Positions 26,242-36,046 of a DNA stretch of 64,000 nucleotides are shown here, one piece after another; the first letter of the stretch is position 1; each line of letters starts with the position of its first letter. Origin of the DNA: JAAYJT01 sp037446395. Its GTDB lineage: Bacteria; Bacteroidota; Bacteroidia; Bacteroidales; JAAYJT01. The notes beneath the pieces are model-generated. The model worked only from the letters and a program-made list of their open reading frames with translations, searched no databases and was not told the DNA's origin. Location of the stretch: assembly GCA_037446395.1 (NCBI GenBank), contig JBBIIP010000004.1:1-64000 (forward strand), read 5' to 3'. The position numbers and the translations under genes are program-made.

Positions 26242-26272
26242 AAAAAAAAACCTGAAGATCAATGTCTCCAGG
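26242..26272 (-). terminator. Terminator of the rpoBC-DUF3467 transcript
   Basis: On the minus strand CCTGGAGA pairs with TCTTCAGG (one G-T pair) around CATTGA, followed by nine T residues. It lies about 67 bases past the DUF3467 stop codon. Confidence 0.75.
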
Positions 26273-26338
26273 GGAACACGCTGCAAATTTCTTTTGCAAA
26301 ACCGGTTTATTTTTTATCCGGTAGTTTCGGCTTCCGGA

Positions 26339-26650
26339 TCAGGCTTGAGCGGTTGGCCCTCCAAATCCAAAAGGAGTAGCTTCTCCTTCATGCTCTTTGA
26401 TGATTCCGTTCACTGTTTCAAAATTGGCGATGTTTTCCTTCAATGCCCTGAGTAATCTTTTTGCATGCTGAGGAGTGAGCACAATTCGAGATTTCACCTT
26501 GGCCTTTGGAACTCCGGGCATCATTTTAATAAAGTCAATCACAAACTCCGAACTTGAATGGGTAATAATTGCCAGGTTAGAATAAACACCTTCGGCTATT
26601 TCGTCGGTCAGCTCAATGTTGATTTGTTGATTTGGATTATTTTCGGTCAT
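26339..26650 (-). CDS. DUF3467 protein
   Basis: This 103-residue protein matches the DUF3467 pattern: INIELTDEIAEGVYSNLA, HSSSEFVIDFIKMMPG, KAKVKSRIVLTPQHAKRLL. The function is unknown; the family is conserved in Bacteroidota. It follows rpoC by 41 bases with no terminator between, and a terminator follows it, so it appears to be the last gene of the rpoBC transcript. Confidence 0.9.
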   Translation of the reverse strand: MTENNPNQQINIELTDEIAEGVYSNLAIITHSSSEFVIDFIKMMPGVPKAKVKSRIVLTPQHAKRLLRALKENIANFETVNGIIKEHEGEATPFGFGGPTAQA

Positions 26651-26691
26651 GATATTTATTATTGAAATTCTGTATGAATTCTGTTATTTGC

Positions 26692-29600
26692 TTAGTCTGT
26701 CTTTGCTGCAAGAAGTCTTTCAAATTCTTCCTTCGAGCCAACAATCAGGCTGTCATATTCGCGCAGGCCGGTGCCGGCAGGAATGAGGTGCCCAACAATT
26801 ACATTCTCTTTCAAACCGATTAGCTCATCTCTTTTTGCATTCACACTGGCCGAAGTAAGCACTTTGGTGGTTTCCTGGAACGAGGCTGCCGAAATCCAGC
26901 TTTTGGTTTGCAGAGAGGCACGCGTGATTCCTTGCAGCACTTGGCGTGCAGTGGCAGGTTGGGCATCTCTGGCTTCGATTAGTGGCTTGTCCTTGCGTTT
27001 TAGCAGTGAATTTTCGTCGCGCAATTTCCGGGCTGTCACAATCTGACCGTTTTTGAATACTGTTGAGCCCCCATGATCAATGATCACTTTTTTCCCAAAT
27101 ATCCAGTCGTTCTCTTCGTGGAAATCAATTTTATTCGCCAATTCCCCTTCCAAAAATTTTGTGTCGCCCGGATCTTCAATTTCAACCTTGCGCATCATTT
27201 GGCGAACAATTACTTCAAAGTGTTTATCATTAATCTTAACACCCTGCAGGCGATAGACTTCCTGAACCTCATTTACAATATATTCCTGAACTTTCATTGG
27301 GCCTTTAATTGCCAATATATCGGAGGGGGTTATCGCTCCGTCAGAAAGAGGGGTTCCTGCCTTCACATAATCGTTTTCCTGGGCAAGAATCTGTTTTGTA
27401 GTGGCCACCAGATAACTTTTCTCTTCACCCGTTTTTGAGGTAATGATAATTTCGCGGTTCCCGCGTTTGAGTTTTTTGCTAAATGATACCACGCCGTCAA
27501 TCTCAGATACAATCGCAGGATCGCTTGGGTTGCGGGCTTCAAACAATTCGGTCACCCTTGGTAAACCACCAGTGATATCGCCCATTTTCCCGACAGCCCT
27601 TGGAATTTTCACCAAAATGTCGCCTGCCTTGATTGGCTTGCCGTCATCAACCACGATGTGTGAACCAACGGGTATGTCATAAATTTTTATCAACTCATTT
27701 TCATCATTCAATATCCTGATTGAAGGGTTCTTGGATTTTTGGCGGGTTTCAATCACAACTTTGTCGTGATATCCGGTTTGTTCATCAGATTCAACTTTGT
27801 AGGTGATCCCTTCGATGATATTGTCAAAGTTGGTTTTACCTGCTATTTCGGATAGAATCACTGCATTGTATGGATCCCAATCAGCTACCAGGTCCCCTTT
27901 CTTGACTTTGCTTCCACTTCTGAAATAGAGCTTGGCTCCATATGGAATGTGCGAAGAGGTAAGCACAATGTTAGTATTCGGGTCAACAATACGCATTTCT
28001 GCCGAACGTCCAATTACAATATCCTGATTTTTGCCATCTCCAGTCGCATATTCGACATAGCGTAGCTCATCTATTTCAACAATGCCTTCATATTTTGCTT
28101 CAATTTTTGATAGAATTGCGATATTTGAAGCAGTACCTCCGACATGGAATGTTCGTAAGGTGAGCTGGGTGCCTGGTTCGCCAATTGATTGAGCTGCAAT
28201 CACTCCCACTGCTTCACCTTTTTGCACCATGGTTCCGGTTGCCAGGCTACGGCCATAACATTTTGCACACACTCCCACTTTTGATTCGCAGGTGAGTACT
28301 GAACGAATTTCAACACTTTCGATCGGTGAATCCTCAATGACCCGACAGATACTTTCGACCAACTCCTGACCTGTTGCCGCAATTCGTTCACCAGTCTGGG
28401 GGTGATATATATTATGAAGAGAAACCCTACCCAGAATACGGTCGAAAAGTGTTTCGACAACCTCTTCACTCTTTTTGAGCGAGGATATCATGAGTCCGCG
28501 TAATGTTCCGCAATCTTCTTCGGATATGATTACATCCTGGGCCACATCAACCAATCTACGTGTCAGATAGCCGGCATCAGCAGTCTTAAGCGCCGTATCA
28601 GCCAACCCCTTTCGGGCACCATGGGTTGAAATAAAATATTCAAGAACCGATAGCCCTTCTTTAAAGTTAGAGAGGATTGGATTTTCGATAATTTCACCGC
28701 CCGAAGCGCCTGATTTCTGTGGCTTTGCCATCAAACCGCGCATTCCGGATAATTGCCTGATTTGCTCTTTCGAACCACGGGCTCCTGAATCAAGCATCAT
28801 AAACACAGGATTAAAACCCTGGTTGTGTTTAGTCAACTTATCCATTAAGGTTGTTGTCAGACGAGAGTTGGTGTGAGTCCAGATATCAATAATCTGATTA
28901 TAGCGCTCATTATCAGTAATAAAACCATTATTGTAGTTGAACCATACCTCTGAAACTTCTTCATTGGCTTCATTTATATACTCATGTTTGATTTCAGGAA
29001 TAATAACATCGTTGAGGTTAAATGAGAGTCCACCTTTAAATGCCATTGTGAAACCAAGGTTCTTTATATCGTCGAGAAACCTGGCGGTTTTTGCGGTACT
29101 GGTCTTTTTGAGTACATCGCCGATAATATCGCGCAGTGCTTTTTTGGTGAGCAGTTGATTGATATAGCCATACTCTTTTGGTACAACCTGGTTAAAGAGC
29201 ACTCGGCCGACCGTTGTTTCGATGATGCCTTTAGGGCCGGTTCCCTGGTTATTTGCCTCAATTCTCACCTTAATATAGGCATGCAAATCAACCATCTGCT
29301 CATTGAATGCAATGATTACCTCTTCGGGAGAATAGAAAATCCTGCCTTCTCCTTTTACTATATTGCCAGGCTCGCTTCTCCTGCCCTTGGTCATGTAATA
29401 TAAACCAAGAACCATGTCCTGTGAAGGAACAGTGATGGGGGCACCGTTGGCTGGATTTAGAATATTATGAGAACCCAGCATCAATAATTGTGCTTCGACG
29501 ATGGCTGCATTCCCTAATGGAACATGAACCGCCATCTGGTCGCCATCGAAGTCGGCATTGAAAGCAGTGCAAACCAGCGGATGTAGCTGAATGGCCTTTC

Positions 29601-30972
29601 CTTCAATGAGTTTTGGTTGAAACGCCTGAATACCAAGCCTATGGAGTGTTGGTGCACGATTAAGCAAAACCGGATGCCCTTTTAGTACATTTTCGAGTAT
29701 ATCCCAAACAACAGCGTCTTTGCGATCAACAATTTTCTTGGCTGACTTAACAGTTTTCACAATGCCTCTTTCAAGGAGCTTCCTGATAATAAACGGCTTA
29801 TAAAGTTCTGAGGCCATTTCTTTGGGTAATCCGCATTCATGCAGCTGAAGATCTGGCCCGACAACGATCACCGAACGCCCTGAGTAGTCAACGCGTTTAC
29901 CTAATAAATTCTGACGAAATCGCCCTTGTTTTCCTTTAAGGCTATCGCTCAATGATTTGAGCGCACGATTTGATTCTGTTTTAACCGAACTTGCTTTTCT
30001 TGAATTATCGAACAATGAATCAACGGCTTCCTGAAGCATGCGCTTTTCATTTCGCATAATTACATCCGGTGCTTTTATTTCGATCAGCCTTTTGAGGCGG
30101 TTGTTGCGGATGATTACCCTTCGATAAAGGTCGTTCAGATCGCTTGTGGCAAATCGTCCACCATCGAGGGGCACCAGGGGGCGCAATTCAGGTGGAATTA
30201 CCGGAACTACTTTCACCACCATCCATTCAGGGCGGTTATCTAATCGCCTCTGCCCATCTCGAAAAGCTTCGAATACCTGCAGCCTTTTGAGTATTTCTTG
30301 TTTGCGTTGCTGCGAGGTTTCTTTGTTTGCCCGATCTCTGAGCTCAAAAGATTCCTTGTCGAGATCGAGCCTTGCCAATAAATCATGAAGTGCCTCGGCA
30401 CCCATTTTCGCGATAAACTTGTCAGGGTCGGTATCGTCGAGATATTGGTTTTCTTTCGGAAGGGCATCAATTGCATCAAAGTATTCTTCTTCTGAAAGAA
30501 AGTCGAGATATTGCAAACCATCACGTTTCTTTATCCCGGGATTAATTACTACATACTTTTCATAGTATATGATGCTCTCTAGCCTCTTTGTAGTGATGCC
30601 GAGCAGGGCTCCTATTTTATTTGGCAAAGACCTGAAAAACCAAATGTGCGCAACGGGAACAACAAGTTGAATGTGCCCCATGCGTTCGCGGCGCACCTTC
30701 TTTTCTGTAACCTCAACCCCGCATCGATCGCATACGATTCCCTTGTATCTAATTCGTTTGTACTTACCGCAATGACATTCCCAGTCCTTTACAGGGCCAA
30801 AAATACGCTCACAGAATAAGCCGTCTCGTTCGGGCTTGTAGGTTCTGTAATTAATTGTTTCGGGTTTAAGCACCTCGCCACTCGAATTTTCGAGTATCTT
30901 TTCGGGCGAGGCCAGGCTGATGGTAATGGTCGAAAAATTACTTCCGATGGAATTCTCTTTTCTAAAAGCCAT
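26692..30972 (-). CDS. rpoC: DNA-directed RNA polymerase beta' subunit
   Basis: The 1426-residue subunit carries the N-terminal zinc site (CHCGKYKR...CDRCG, about residues 65-85), the Mg-binding catalytic motif NADFDGDQ with Asp474, Asp476 and Asp478, the trigger-loop region near QSIGEPGTQLTLRTFH, and a second zinc site with CESKVGVCAKCYG. The length is normal for Bacteroidota. It lies 67 bases downstream of rpoB. Confidence 0.99.
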   Translation of the reverse strand: MAFRKENSIGSNFSTITISLASPEKILENSSGEVLKPETINYRTYKPERDGLFCERIFGPVKDWECHCGKYKRIRYKGIVCDRCGVEVTEKKVRRERMGHIQLVVPVAHIWFFRSLPNKIGALLGITTKRLESIIYYEKYVVINPGIKKRDGLQYLDFLSEEEYFDAIDALPKENQYLDDTDPDKFIAKMGAEALHDLLARLDLDKESFELRDRANKETSQQRKQEILKRLQVFEAFRDGQRRLDNRPEWMVVKVVPVIPPELRPLVPLDGGRFATSDLNDLYRRVIIRNNRLKRLIEIKAPDVIMRNEKRMLQEAVDSLFDNSRKASSVKTESNRALKSLSDSLKGKQGRFRQNLLGKRVDYSGRSVIVVGPDLQLHECGLPKEMASELYKPFIIRKLLERGIVKTVKSAKKIVDRKDAVVWDILENVLKGHPVLLNRAPTLHRLGIQAFQPKLIEGKAIQLHPLVCTAFNADFDGDQMAVHVPLGNAAIVEAQLLMLGSHNILNPANGAPITVPSQDMVLGLYYMTKGRRSEPGNIVKGEGRIFYSPEEVIIAFNEQMVDLHAYIKVRIEANNQGTGPKGIIETTVGRVLFNQVVPKEYGYINQLLTKKALRDIIGDVLKKTSTAKTARFLDDIKNLGFTMAFKGGLSFNLNDVIIPEIKHEYINEANEEVSEVWFNYNNGFITDNERYNQIIDIWTHTNSRLTTTLMDKLTKHNQGFNPVFMMLDSGARGSKEQIRQLSGMRGLMAKPQKSGASGGEIIENPILSNFKEGLSVLEYFISTHGARKGLADTALKTADAGYLTRRLVDVAQDVIISEEDCGTLRGLMISSLKKSEEVVETLFDRILGRVSLHNIYHPQTGERIAATGQELVESICRVIEDSPIESVEIRSVLTCESKVGVCAKCYGRSLATGTMVQKGEAVGVIAAQSIGEPGTQLTLRTFHVGGTASNIAILSKIEAKYEGIVEIDELRYVEYATGDGKNQDIVIGRSAEMRIVDPNTNIVLTSSHIPYGAKLYFRSGSKVKKGDLVADWDPYNAVILSEIAGKTNFDNIIEGITYKVESDEQTGYHDKVVIETRQKSKNPSIRILNDENELIKIYDIPVGSHIVVDDGKPIKAGDILVKIPRAVGKMGDITGGLPRVTELFEARNPSDPAIVSEIDGVVSFSKKLKRGNREIIITSKTGEEKSYLVATTKQILAQENDYVKAGTPLSDGAITPSDILAIKGPMKVQEYIVNEVQEVYRLQGVKINDKHFEVIVRQMMRKVEIEDPGDTKFLEGELANKIDFHEENDWIFGKKVIIDHGGSTVFKNGQIVTARKLRDENSLLKRKDKPLIEARDAQPATARQVLQGITRASLQTKSWISAASFQETTKVLTSASVNAKRDELIGLKENVIVGHLIPAGTGLREYDSLIVGSKEEFERLLAAKTD

Positions 30973-31039
30973 TTCAGAATGGATAATTTTATGATAAATA
31001 GATTCCTAATTCAATTATTTTATGAAAACAGCAACGGGC

Positions 31040-34000
31040 TTAGTCGAATGTAACATTCAAACATAAACCTTTGAGTTCGTGAACAAGAACATTGAACGAT
31101 TCCGGGATACCAGGTATTGGCATATTCTGGCCTTTAACAATCGTTTCATATGCTTTGGCTCGTCCAACAACATCGTCCGACTTAACAGTAAGAACTTCTT
31201 GCAGGATATTTGCAGCACCGAAAGCTTCGAGCGCCCATACTTCCATTTCGCCAAAGCGCTGGCCTCCAAATTGCGCTTTCCCGCCAAGAGGTTGCTGTGT
31301 GATAAGTGAGTACGGCCCTATTGAGCGAGCATGCATTTTATCGTCAACCATATGATGTAATTTCATCATATAGATAAATCCGACAGTGGCTGGTTGATCA
31401 AAACGCTGACCGGTGCCTCCGTCGTAAAGATAGACTTGTCCGTTAGCGGGTAGTCCGGCTTGGTCAAGATAGTCGTTAATCTGGTCAATATTAGCACCAT
31501 CAAAGATGGGTGATGAAAACTGGATTCCCAGTTTATGACCTGCCCATCCAAGAATCGTCTCATAGATCTGGCCAAGGTTCATACGAGAGGGCACGCCCAA
31601 TGGATTCAGGACAATGTCAACTGGTGTTCCATCACTCAGAAACGGCATGTCTTCATCGCGTACTATTTTGGCAACGATGCCTTTGTTTCCGTGGCGGCCT
31701 GCCATTTTATCGCCTACGGTAATTTTGCGTTTCTTGGCAACATATACCTTAGCCATTTGAACAATTCCGTTTGGCAACTCGTCTCCAACGGTATTTACAA
31801 ACTTCTTTCGATTATAGACCCCAAGGATTTCTTTAAACTTAATGGTGTAATTGTTAATGAGATCCTTTATCAGGTCGTTCTTTTCTTTATCTGTCGTCCA
31901 CCTGCTAGGGTTAATATTCAAATAATCAATCCCCATGAGCAGTTTATGTGTGAACTTGGTTTTGCGGGAAATAATTTCTTCTTTGAAGTTGTTATATACC
32001 CCCTGCGAGGTTTTTCCATTAAGCAACACAGTAAGTTTGTCAACCAATTTGGTTTTAAGCTCAATGGATTGTCTTTGGTAATCTTCGTCGAGTGACTTAA
32101 CAATATCCTTTTCTTTTGCCTTGAGCTTTTTGTCTTTAGGTACCCGTGAGAAGAGTTTTTTATCAATCACAACTCCATTCATTGATGGAGGTGCTTTAAG
32201 CGATGCATCTTTTACGTCCCCTGCTTTATCGCCGAAGATAGCGCGTAACAATTTTTCTTCTGGTGTGGGGTCGCTTTCTCCTTTTGGAGTAATCTTACCG
32301 ATCAGAATATCGCCTTCTTTTACTTCAGCACCGATCCGTATCAAACCATTTTCGTCCAAATCTTTGGTCGCCTCGGCACTAACATTTGGAATGTCGTTTG
32401 TAAGTTCCTCAATCCCACGCTTGGTATCGCGTACTTCCAAAACAAATTCCTCAATATGAAGCGAAGTAAAGATATCTTCGCGTACAACCTTTTCGGAAAT
32501 GACGATTGCATCTTCAAAATTATATCCCTTCCAAGGCATGAAGGCAACCATCAGGTTTCGTCCAAGGGCTAGTGAACCCTGTCGGGTTCCGTATCCTTCG
32601 CAAAGAACCTGGTCTTTTACAACTTTTTCACCTCTTCTGACAAGTGGCCTTAAGTTTACGCTGGTATTCTGATTGGTTCTTGAAAATTTGATGAGATTGT
32701 ATTCTTTAAGATCGTCATCAAAGCTTACCAGTCGTTCGTTTTCATTTCTGGTATAGCGAACCACAATGGTAGTCGAGTCAACAGACTCGACAATACCGTT
32801 TCCTTCGGCATGGATGAGAACCCTGCTATCTCGGGCAACTGCTTCTTCGAGTCCTGTTCCAACAATCGGCATTTCGGGTTTGAGCAGAGGTACAGCCTGG
32901 CGCATCATGTTCGATCCCATCAATGCGCGATTCGCATCGTCGTGCTCGAGAAATGGGATGAGGGAAGCGGCTATTGATGCAATCTGGTTAGGAGCTACAT
33001 CAATCATATCTATTTTTTCCCTGCTTTCGATCGGATAATCGGCAAAATGTCTTGCTTTAACTTTTTCGGCAAGAATCAACCCATCCGATGTAAGCGGTGT
33101 GTTTGCCTGAGCGATAATATTGCTTTCTTCTTCCTCGGCACTCAGATAGGTAAACGGTTGATTGATCAGAACTTTACCATTTACAACCTTTTGATAAGGC
33201 GTTTCAATAAATCCCATCCTATCAATCTTTGCATAAACGCAGAGAGAGGAGATAAGTCCAATATTGGGACCTTCGGGAGTTTCGATGGTGCAAAGTCTTC
33301 CGTAGTGGGTATAATGAACGTCGCGGACTTCAAAACCTGCACGCTCGCGCGACAGCCCCCCCGGGCCGAGAGCTGAAATTCTTCTTTTGTGGGTCAACTC
33401 AGCAAGAGGATTGGTTTGATCCATGAACTGCGAGAGTTGGTTCGTTCCAAAAAACGAATTGATTACCGAAGAGAGTGTTTTCGCATTGATGAGGTCGGTT
33501 GGTGAAAAGACCTCATTGTCGCGCACATTCATTCTTTCGCGAATGGTACGTGCCATGCGGGCAAGGCCAACACCAAACTGGTTATAGAGTTGCTCGCCCA
33601 CGGTGCGAACCCGGCGATTGCTCAGGTGATCAATATCATCAACTTCTGTTCGTGAATTGATGAGCCCAATCAGGTATCGTATGATTGAGATCATGTCTTC
33701 TTTTGTAAGTACACGTGTATCAGAAGGTATACTCAGGTTGAGTTTCTTGTTGATTCTGTATCGGCCAACTTCGCCCAGGTCATATCTTTTGTCGGAGAAG
33801 AATAATTTGTCAATTATGCCGCGTGCGGTTTCTTCGTCAGGTGGTTCGGCATTGCGCAAAAGACGGTAGATAAATTCAACTGCTTCTTTTTCTGAATTGG
33901 CTGTATCTTTCTGTAAGGTATTGAATATCACAGCATAATCTTGAATATTCGCACCTTCTTTGTGAATCAGGATTGTTTTTGTGCCGGCATCAAGAATGGC

Positions 34001-34846
34001 ATCAATGTGATGATTTTCAATGACAGTTTCGCGATCAATGATCACCTCATTCCGCTCGATCGAAACTACCTCGCCGGTGTCTTCATCAACGAAATCTTCA
34101 ATCCACGACTTCAACACTCTTGCGGCAAGGCGGCTGCCAGCGACCTTTTTAAGATTGGCCTTGCTCACTTTGATTTCTTCAGCCAAATCAAAAATTTCGA
34201 GTATGTCTTTATCGCTTTCATATCCGATAGCACGAAGTAAAGTAGTTACCGGTAATTTCTTTTTACGATCAATATATGCATACATGACATTATTGATATC
34301 GGTCGTAAATTCCATCCAGGATCCTTTAAAAGGAATGATGCGGGCTGAATATAGCTGCTGTCCATTGGTATGAAATGATGTTCCGAAAAACACTCCTGGT
34401 GAGCGATGCAATTGTGAAACAACAACCCGCTCAGCCCCATTGATGATAAATGTGCCCCTGGGAGTCATGTATGGAATCATGCCAAGATAAACATCTTGCA
34501 CAATGGTTTCAAAATCTTCGTGTTCAGCGTCAGTGCAGAAAAGCCTTAGTTTTGCTTTCAGCGGTACGCTGTAGGTGAGCCCTCGTTCGATACATTCATC
34601 AATCGAATATCGTGGTGGATCTATGAAATAGTCCAAAAATTCAAGGACAAAATTGTTTCGTGCATCACTGATCGGGAAATTTTCAGAAAAAACCTTGAAT
34701 AAGCCTTCGTTCATCCGATTTTCAGGATTGGTTTCCAATTGGAAAAAATCCTGAAACGCCTTGATTTGAATTTCAAGAAAATCCGGATACTCGGCCTTGA
34801 TCTGTGCAGATGCGAAATTAACTTTTTTAAGTTTTTCTATTGCCAA
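31040..34846 (-). CDS. rpoB: DNA-directed RNA polymerase beta subunit
   Basis: The frame stays open upstream to 34954, but residues there are unlike any RpoB and overlap the hairpin after rplL. I place the start at TTG 34846 (L/MAIEKLKKVNFASAQ), giving 1268 residues, close to the usual 1270 in Bacteroidota. The sequence shows AEYPDFLEIQIKAFQDFF, the rifampicin pocket with QLSQFMDQTNPLAELTHKRR and SALGPGG (no resistance substitution seen), GRHGNKGIVAK and a C-terminal LKGLCLNVTF. It is the key polymerase subunit with rpoC. Confidence 0.97.
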   Translation of the reverse strand: MAIEKLKKVNFASAQIKAEYPDFLEIQIKAFQDFFQLETNPENRMNEGLFKVFSENFPISDARNNFVLEFLDYFIDPPRYSIDECIERGLTYSVPLKAKLRLFCTDAEHEDFETIVQDVYLGMIPYMTPRGTFIINGAERVVVSQLHRSPGVFFGTSFHTNGQQLYSARIIPFKGSWMEFTTDINNVMYAYIDRKKKLPVTTLLRAIGYESDKDILEIFDLAEEIKVSKANLKKVAGSRLAARVLKSWIEDFVDEDTGEVVSIERNEVIIDRETVIENHHIDAILDAGTKTILIHKEGANIQDYAVIFNTLQKDTANSEKEAVEFIYRLLRNAEPPDEETARGIIDKLFFSDKRYDLGEVGRYRINKKLNLSIPSDTRVLTKEDMISIIRYLIGLINSRTEVDDIDHLSNRRVRTVGEQLYNQFGVGLARMARTIRERMNVRDNEVFSPTDLINAKTLSSVINSFFGTNQLSQFMDQTNPLAELTHKRRISALGPGGLSRERAGFEVRDVHYTHYGRLCTIETPEGPNIGLISSLCVYAKIDRMGFIETPYQKVVNGKVLINQPFTYLSAEEEESNIIAQANTPLTSDGLILAEKVKARHFADYPIESREKIDMIDVAPNQIASIAASLIPFLEHDDANRALMGSNMMRQAVPLLKPEMPIVGTGLEEAVARDSRVLIHAEGNGIVESVDSTTIVVRYTRNENERLVSFDDDLKEYNLIKFSRTNQNTSVNLRPLVRRGEKVVKDQVLCEGYGTRQGSLALGRNLMVAFMPWKGYNFEDAIVISEKVVREDIFTSLHIEEFVLEVRDTKRGIEELTNDIPNVSAEATKDLDENGLIRIGAEVKEGDILIGKITPKGESDPTPEEKLLRAIFGDKAGDVKDASLKAPPSMNGVVIDKKLFSRVPKDKKLKAKEKDIVKSLDEDYQRQSIELKTKLVDKLTVLLNGKTSQGVYNNFKEEIISRKTKFTHKLLMGIDYLNINPSRWTTDKEKNDLIKDLINNYTIKFKEILGVYNRKKFVNTVGDELPNGIVQMAKVYVAKKRKITVGDKMAGRHGNKGIVAKIVRDEDMPFLSDGTPVDIVLNPLGVPSRMNLGQIYETILGWAGHKLGIQFSSPIFDGANIDQINDYLDQAGLPANGQVYLYDGGTGQRFDQPATVGFIYMMKLHHMVDDKMHARSIGPYSLITQQPLGGKAQFGGQRFGEMEVWALEAFGAANILQEVLTVKSDDVVGRAKAYETIVKGQNMPIPGIPESFNVLVHELKGLCLNVTFD

Positions 34847-34911
34847 GGTGAGAGAGTTTAATGGTTTGCAGAAAGATGCTTGGTGGGGCAAATAAGGAAC
34901 GGGAAAGTTCA

Positions 34912-34951
34912 AAACAGACCACTCAGCCGTTAAAGCTGAAATGGTCTGTTT
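34912..34951 (-). promoter_or_regulatory. Strong hairpin between rplL and rpoB
   Basis: AAACAGACCA pairs perfectly with TGGTCTGTTT (10 bp), and an inner TCAGC/GCTGA stem sits in the loop. It begins 15 bases after the rplL stop and lies about 66 bases before the rpoB start. There is no T run, so it suggests an RNA-processing site or attenuator that adjusts rpoBC levels relative to ribosomal proteins, comparable in place to the attenuator and RNase III site of E. coli. Confidence 0.65.
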
Positions 34952-34966
34952 CAATAAAGGGTCGCA

Positions 34967-35344
34967 TTACTTGAGTTCAACCTCGGCTCCAGCTTCTTCA
35001 AGCTGTTTTTTGAGCGCTTCGGCTTCATCCTTGGTAATGCCTTCTTTGATTGCCTTTGGGGCTGCATCAACCAATTCTTTGGCTTCTTTCAGTCCAAGGC
35101 TGGTGAGTTCTTTTACCAATTTCACAACTGCCAGTTTAGCGGCGCCTGCACTTTTGAGTATCACATCAAAAGCAGTTTGTTCTTCAACAACCGGGGCTGC
35201 TTCAGCAGCGCCACCGGCAACCATAACAGGAGCAGCGGCGGCTGGTTCAATTCCATATTCTTCTTTCAGAATCTTTGCTAATTCATTGACTTCTTTTACT
35301 GTCAAATTAACGAGCTGTTCTGCAAAAGCTTTTAAGTCTGCCAT
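34967..35344 (-). CDS. rplL: 50S ribosomal protein L7/L12
   Basis: The 125-residue stalk protein has the N-terminal dimerisation helices (to about 35), an Ala-rich hinge (AAAAPVMVAGGAAEAAP) and the C-terminal domain with FDVILKSAG, LAVVKLVKELTSLGLKEAK and the KEGITKDEAEALKKQLE end. It binds L10 and recruits translation factors. It lies 88 bases downstream of rplJ. Confidence 0.99.
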   Translation of the reverse strand: MADLKAFAEQLVNLTVKEVNELAKILKEEYGIEPAAAAPVMVAGGAAEAAPVVEEQTAFDVILKSAGAAKLAVVKLVKELTSLGLKEAKELVDAAPKAIKEGITKDEAEALKKQLEEAGAEVELK

Positions 35345-35432
35345 TTTAATAAAATATTTAAGTGTTTAATTTGAGTTTACCTTTTGTTGTTTTGCGAGTA
35401 ACCTAATACTTGCATGGAATACTGATAATAGA

Positions 35433-35960
35433 TCAGTTGACATTTTCTTTTTCTGATAATGTTTTAAGGATACCTGCAAGTTTTCCGCCGCTTGATTGCA
35501 AGGCCGATATGACATTGCGGGCAGGTGATTGCAGTAAGGAAATAAGATCACCGACGAGTTCATTTTTCGATTTGAGGTTCACTAGGAAAGGCAACTGGTC
35601 ATCTCCCAGAAATGCCATATCCTGCACAAATGCTCCTTTTAGAATTGGTTTCGGATTTGTTTTCCGAAATTCCTGAATGAGTTTGGCTGGATCATTTGCT
35701 ATTTCTGCGATCATGATAGATGTTGGCCCATTCAGAATCGGAAATAACGATGAATAATCCTTTCCGCTTTTCTCAAAGGCTTTCCTTAGTAAAGTGTTTT
35801 TCACAACAACCAGCTTGATGTCACGCTTGTAGCAAAGGCGGCGCAGTTGGTTTGTTTTTTCTACATTCAAATTCGATATATCGGTGATATACAAGCAATT
35901 GAGATCTTTGACTTGCTTGGTTAGGTCTTCGATTAGTTGGGTCTTTTCTTCTTTTTTCAT
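35433..35960 (-). CDS. rplJ: 50S ribosomal protein L10
   Basis: The 175-residue protein shows the L10 fold: KTQLIEDLTKQVKDLNCLYI, NQLRRLCYKRDIKLVVVKNTLLRKA and the C-terminal helix that binds L12 dimers. It anchors the stalk and in other bacteria represses its own operon. GGACGGAG sits just upstream of the ATG, an unusually good Shine-Dalgarno-like site for this organism. The 86-base gap from rplA could hold a leader structure. Confidence 0.98.
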   Translation of the reverse strand: MKKEEKTQLIEDLTKQVKDLNCLYITDISNLNVEKTNQLRRLCYKRDIKLVVVKNTLLRKAFEKSGKDYSSLFPILNGPTSIMIAEIANDPAKLIQEFRKTNPKPILKGAFVQDMAFLGDDQLPFLVNLKSKNELVGDLISLLQSPARNVISALQSSGGKLAGILKTLSEKENVN

Positions 35961-36046
35961 AACTCCGTCCGTTTATACTCCTGTGATTTAACCGGTTTAG
36001 TGCCCGAGAATCTGAGATCAGATTTGACGCATCAACCGCAAAACAA

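Noticed and set aside
33360..33440. Rifampicin-resistance change in rpoB
   Set aside because: The pocket residues equivalent to Asp516, His526 and Ser531 are all wild type.
34847..34954. N-terminal extension of RpoB
   Set aside because: The extra 36 residues are unlike RpoB and overlap the rplL-rpoB hairpin; TTG 34846 gives the normal length.
35961..36046. L10 leader RNA before rplJ
   Set aside because: The 86-base gap could hold it, but I could not find the expected stems convincingly by eye.
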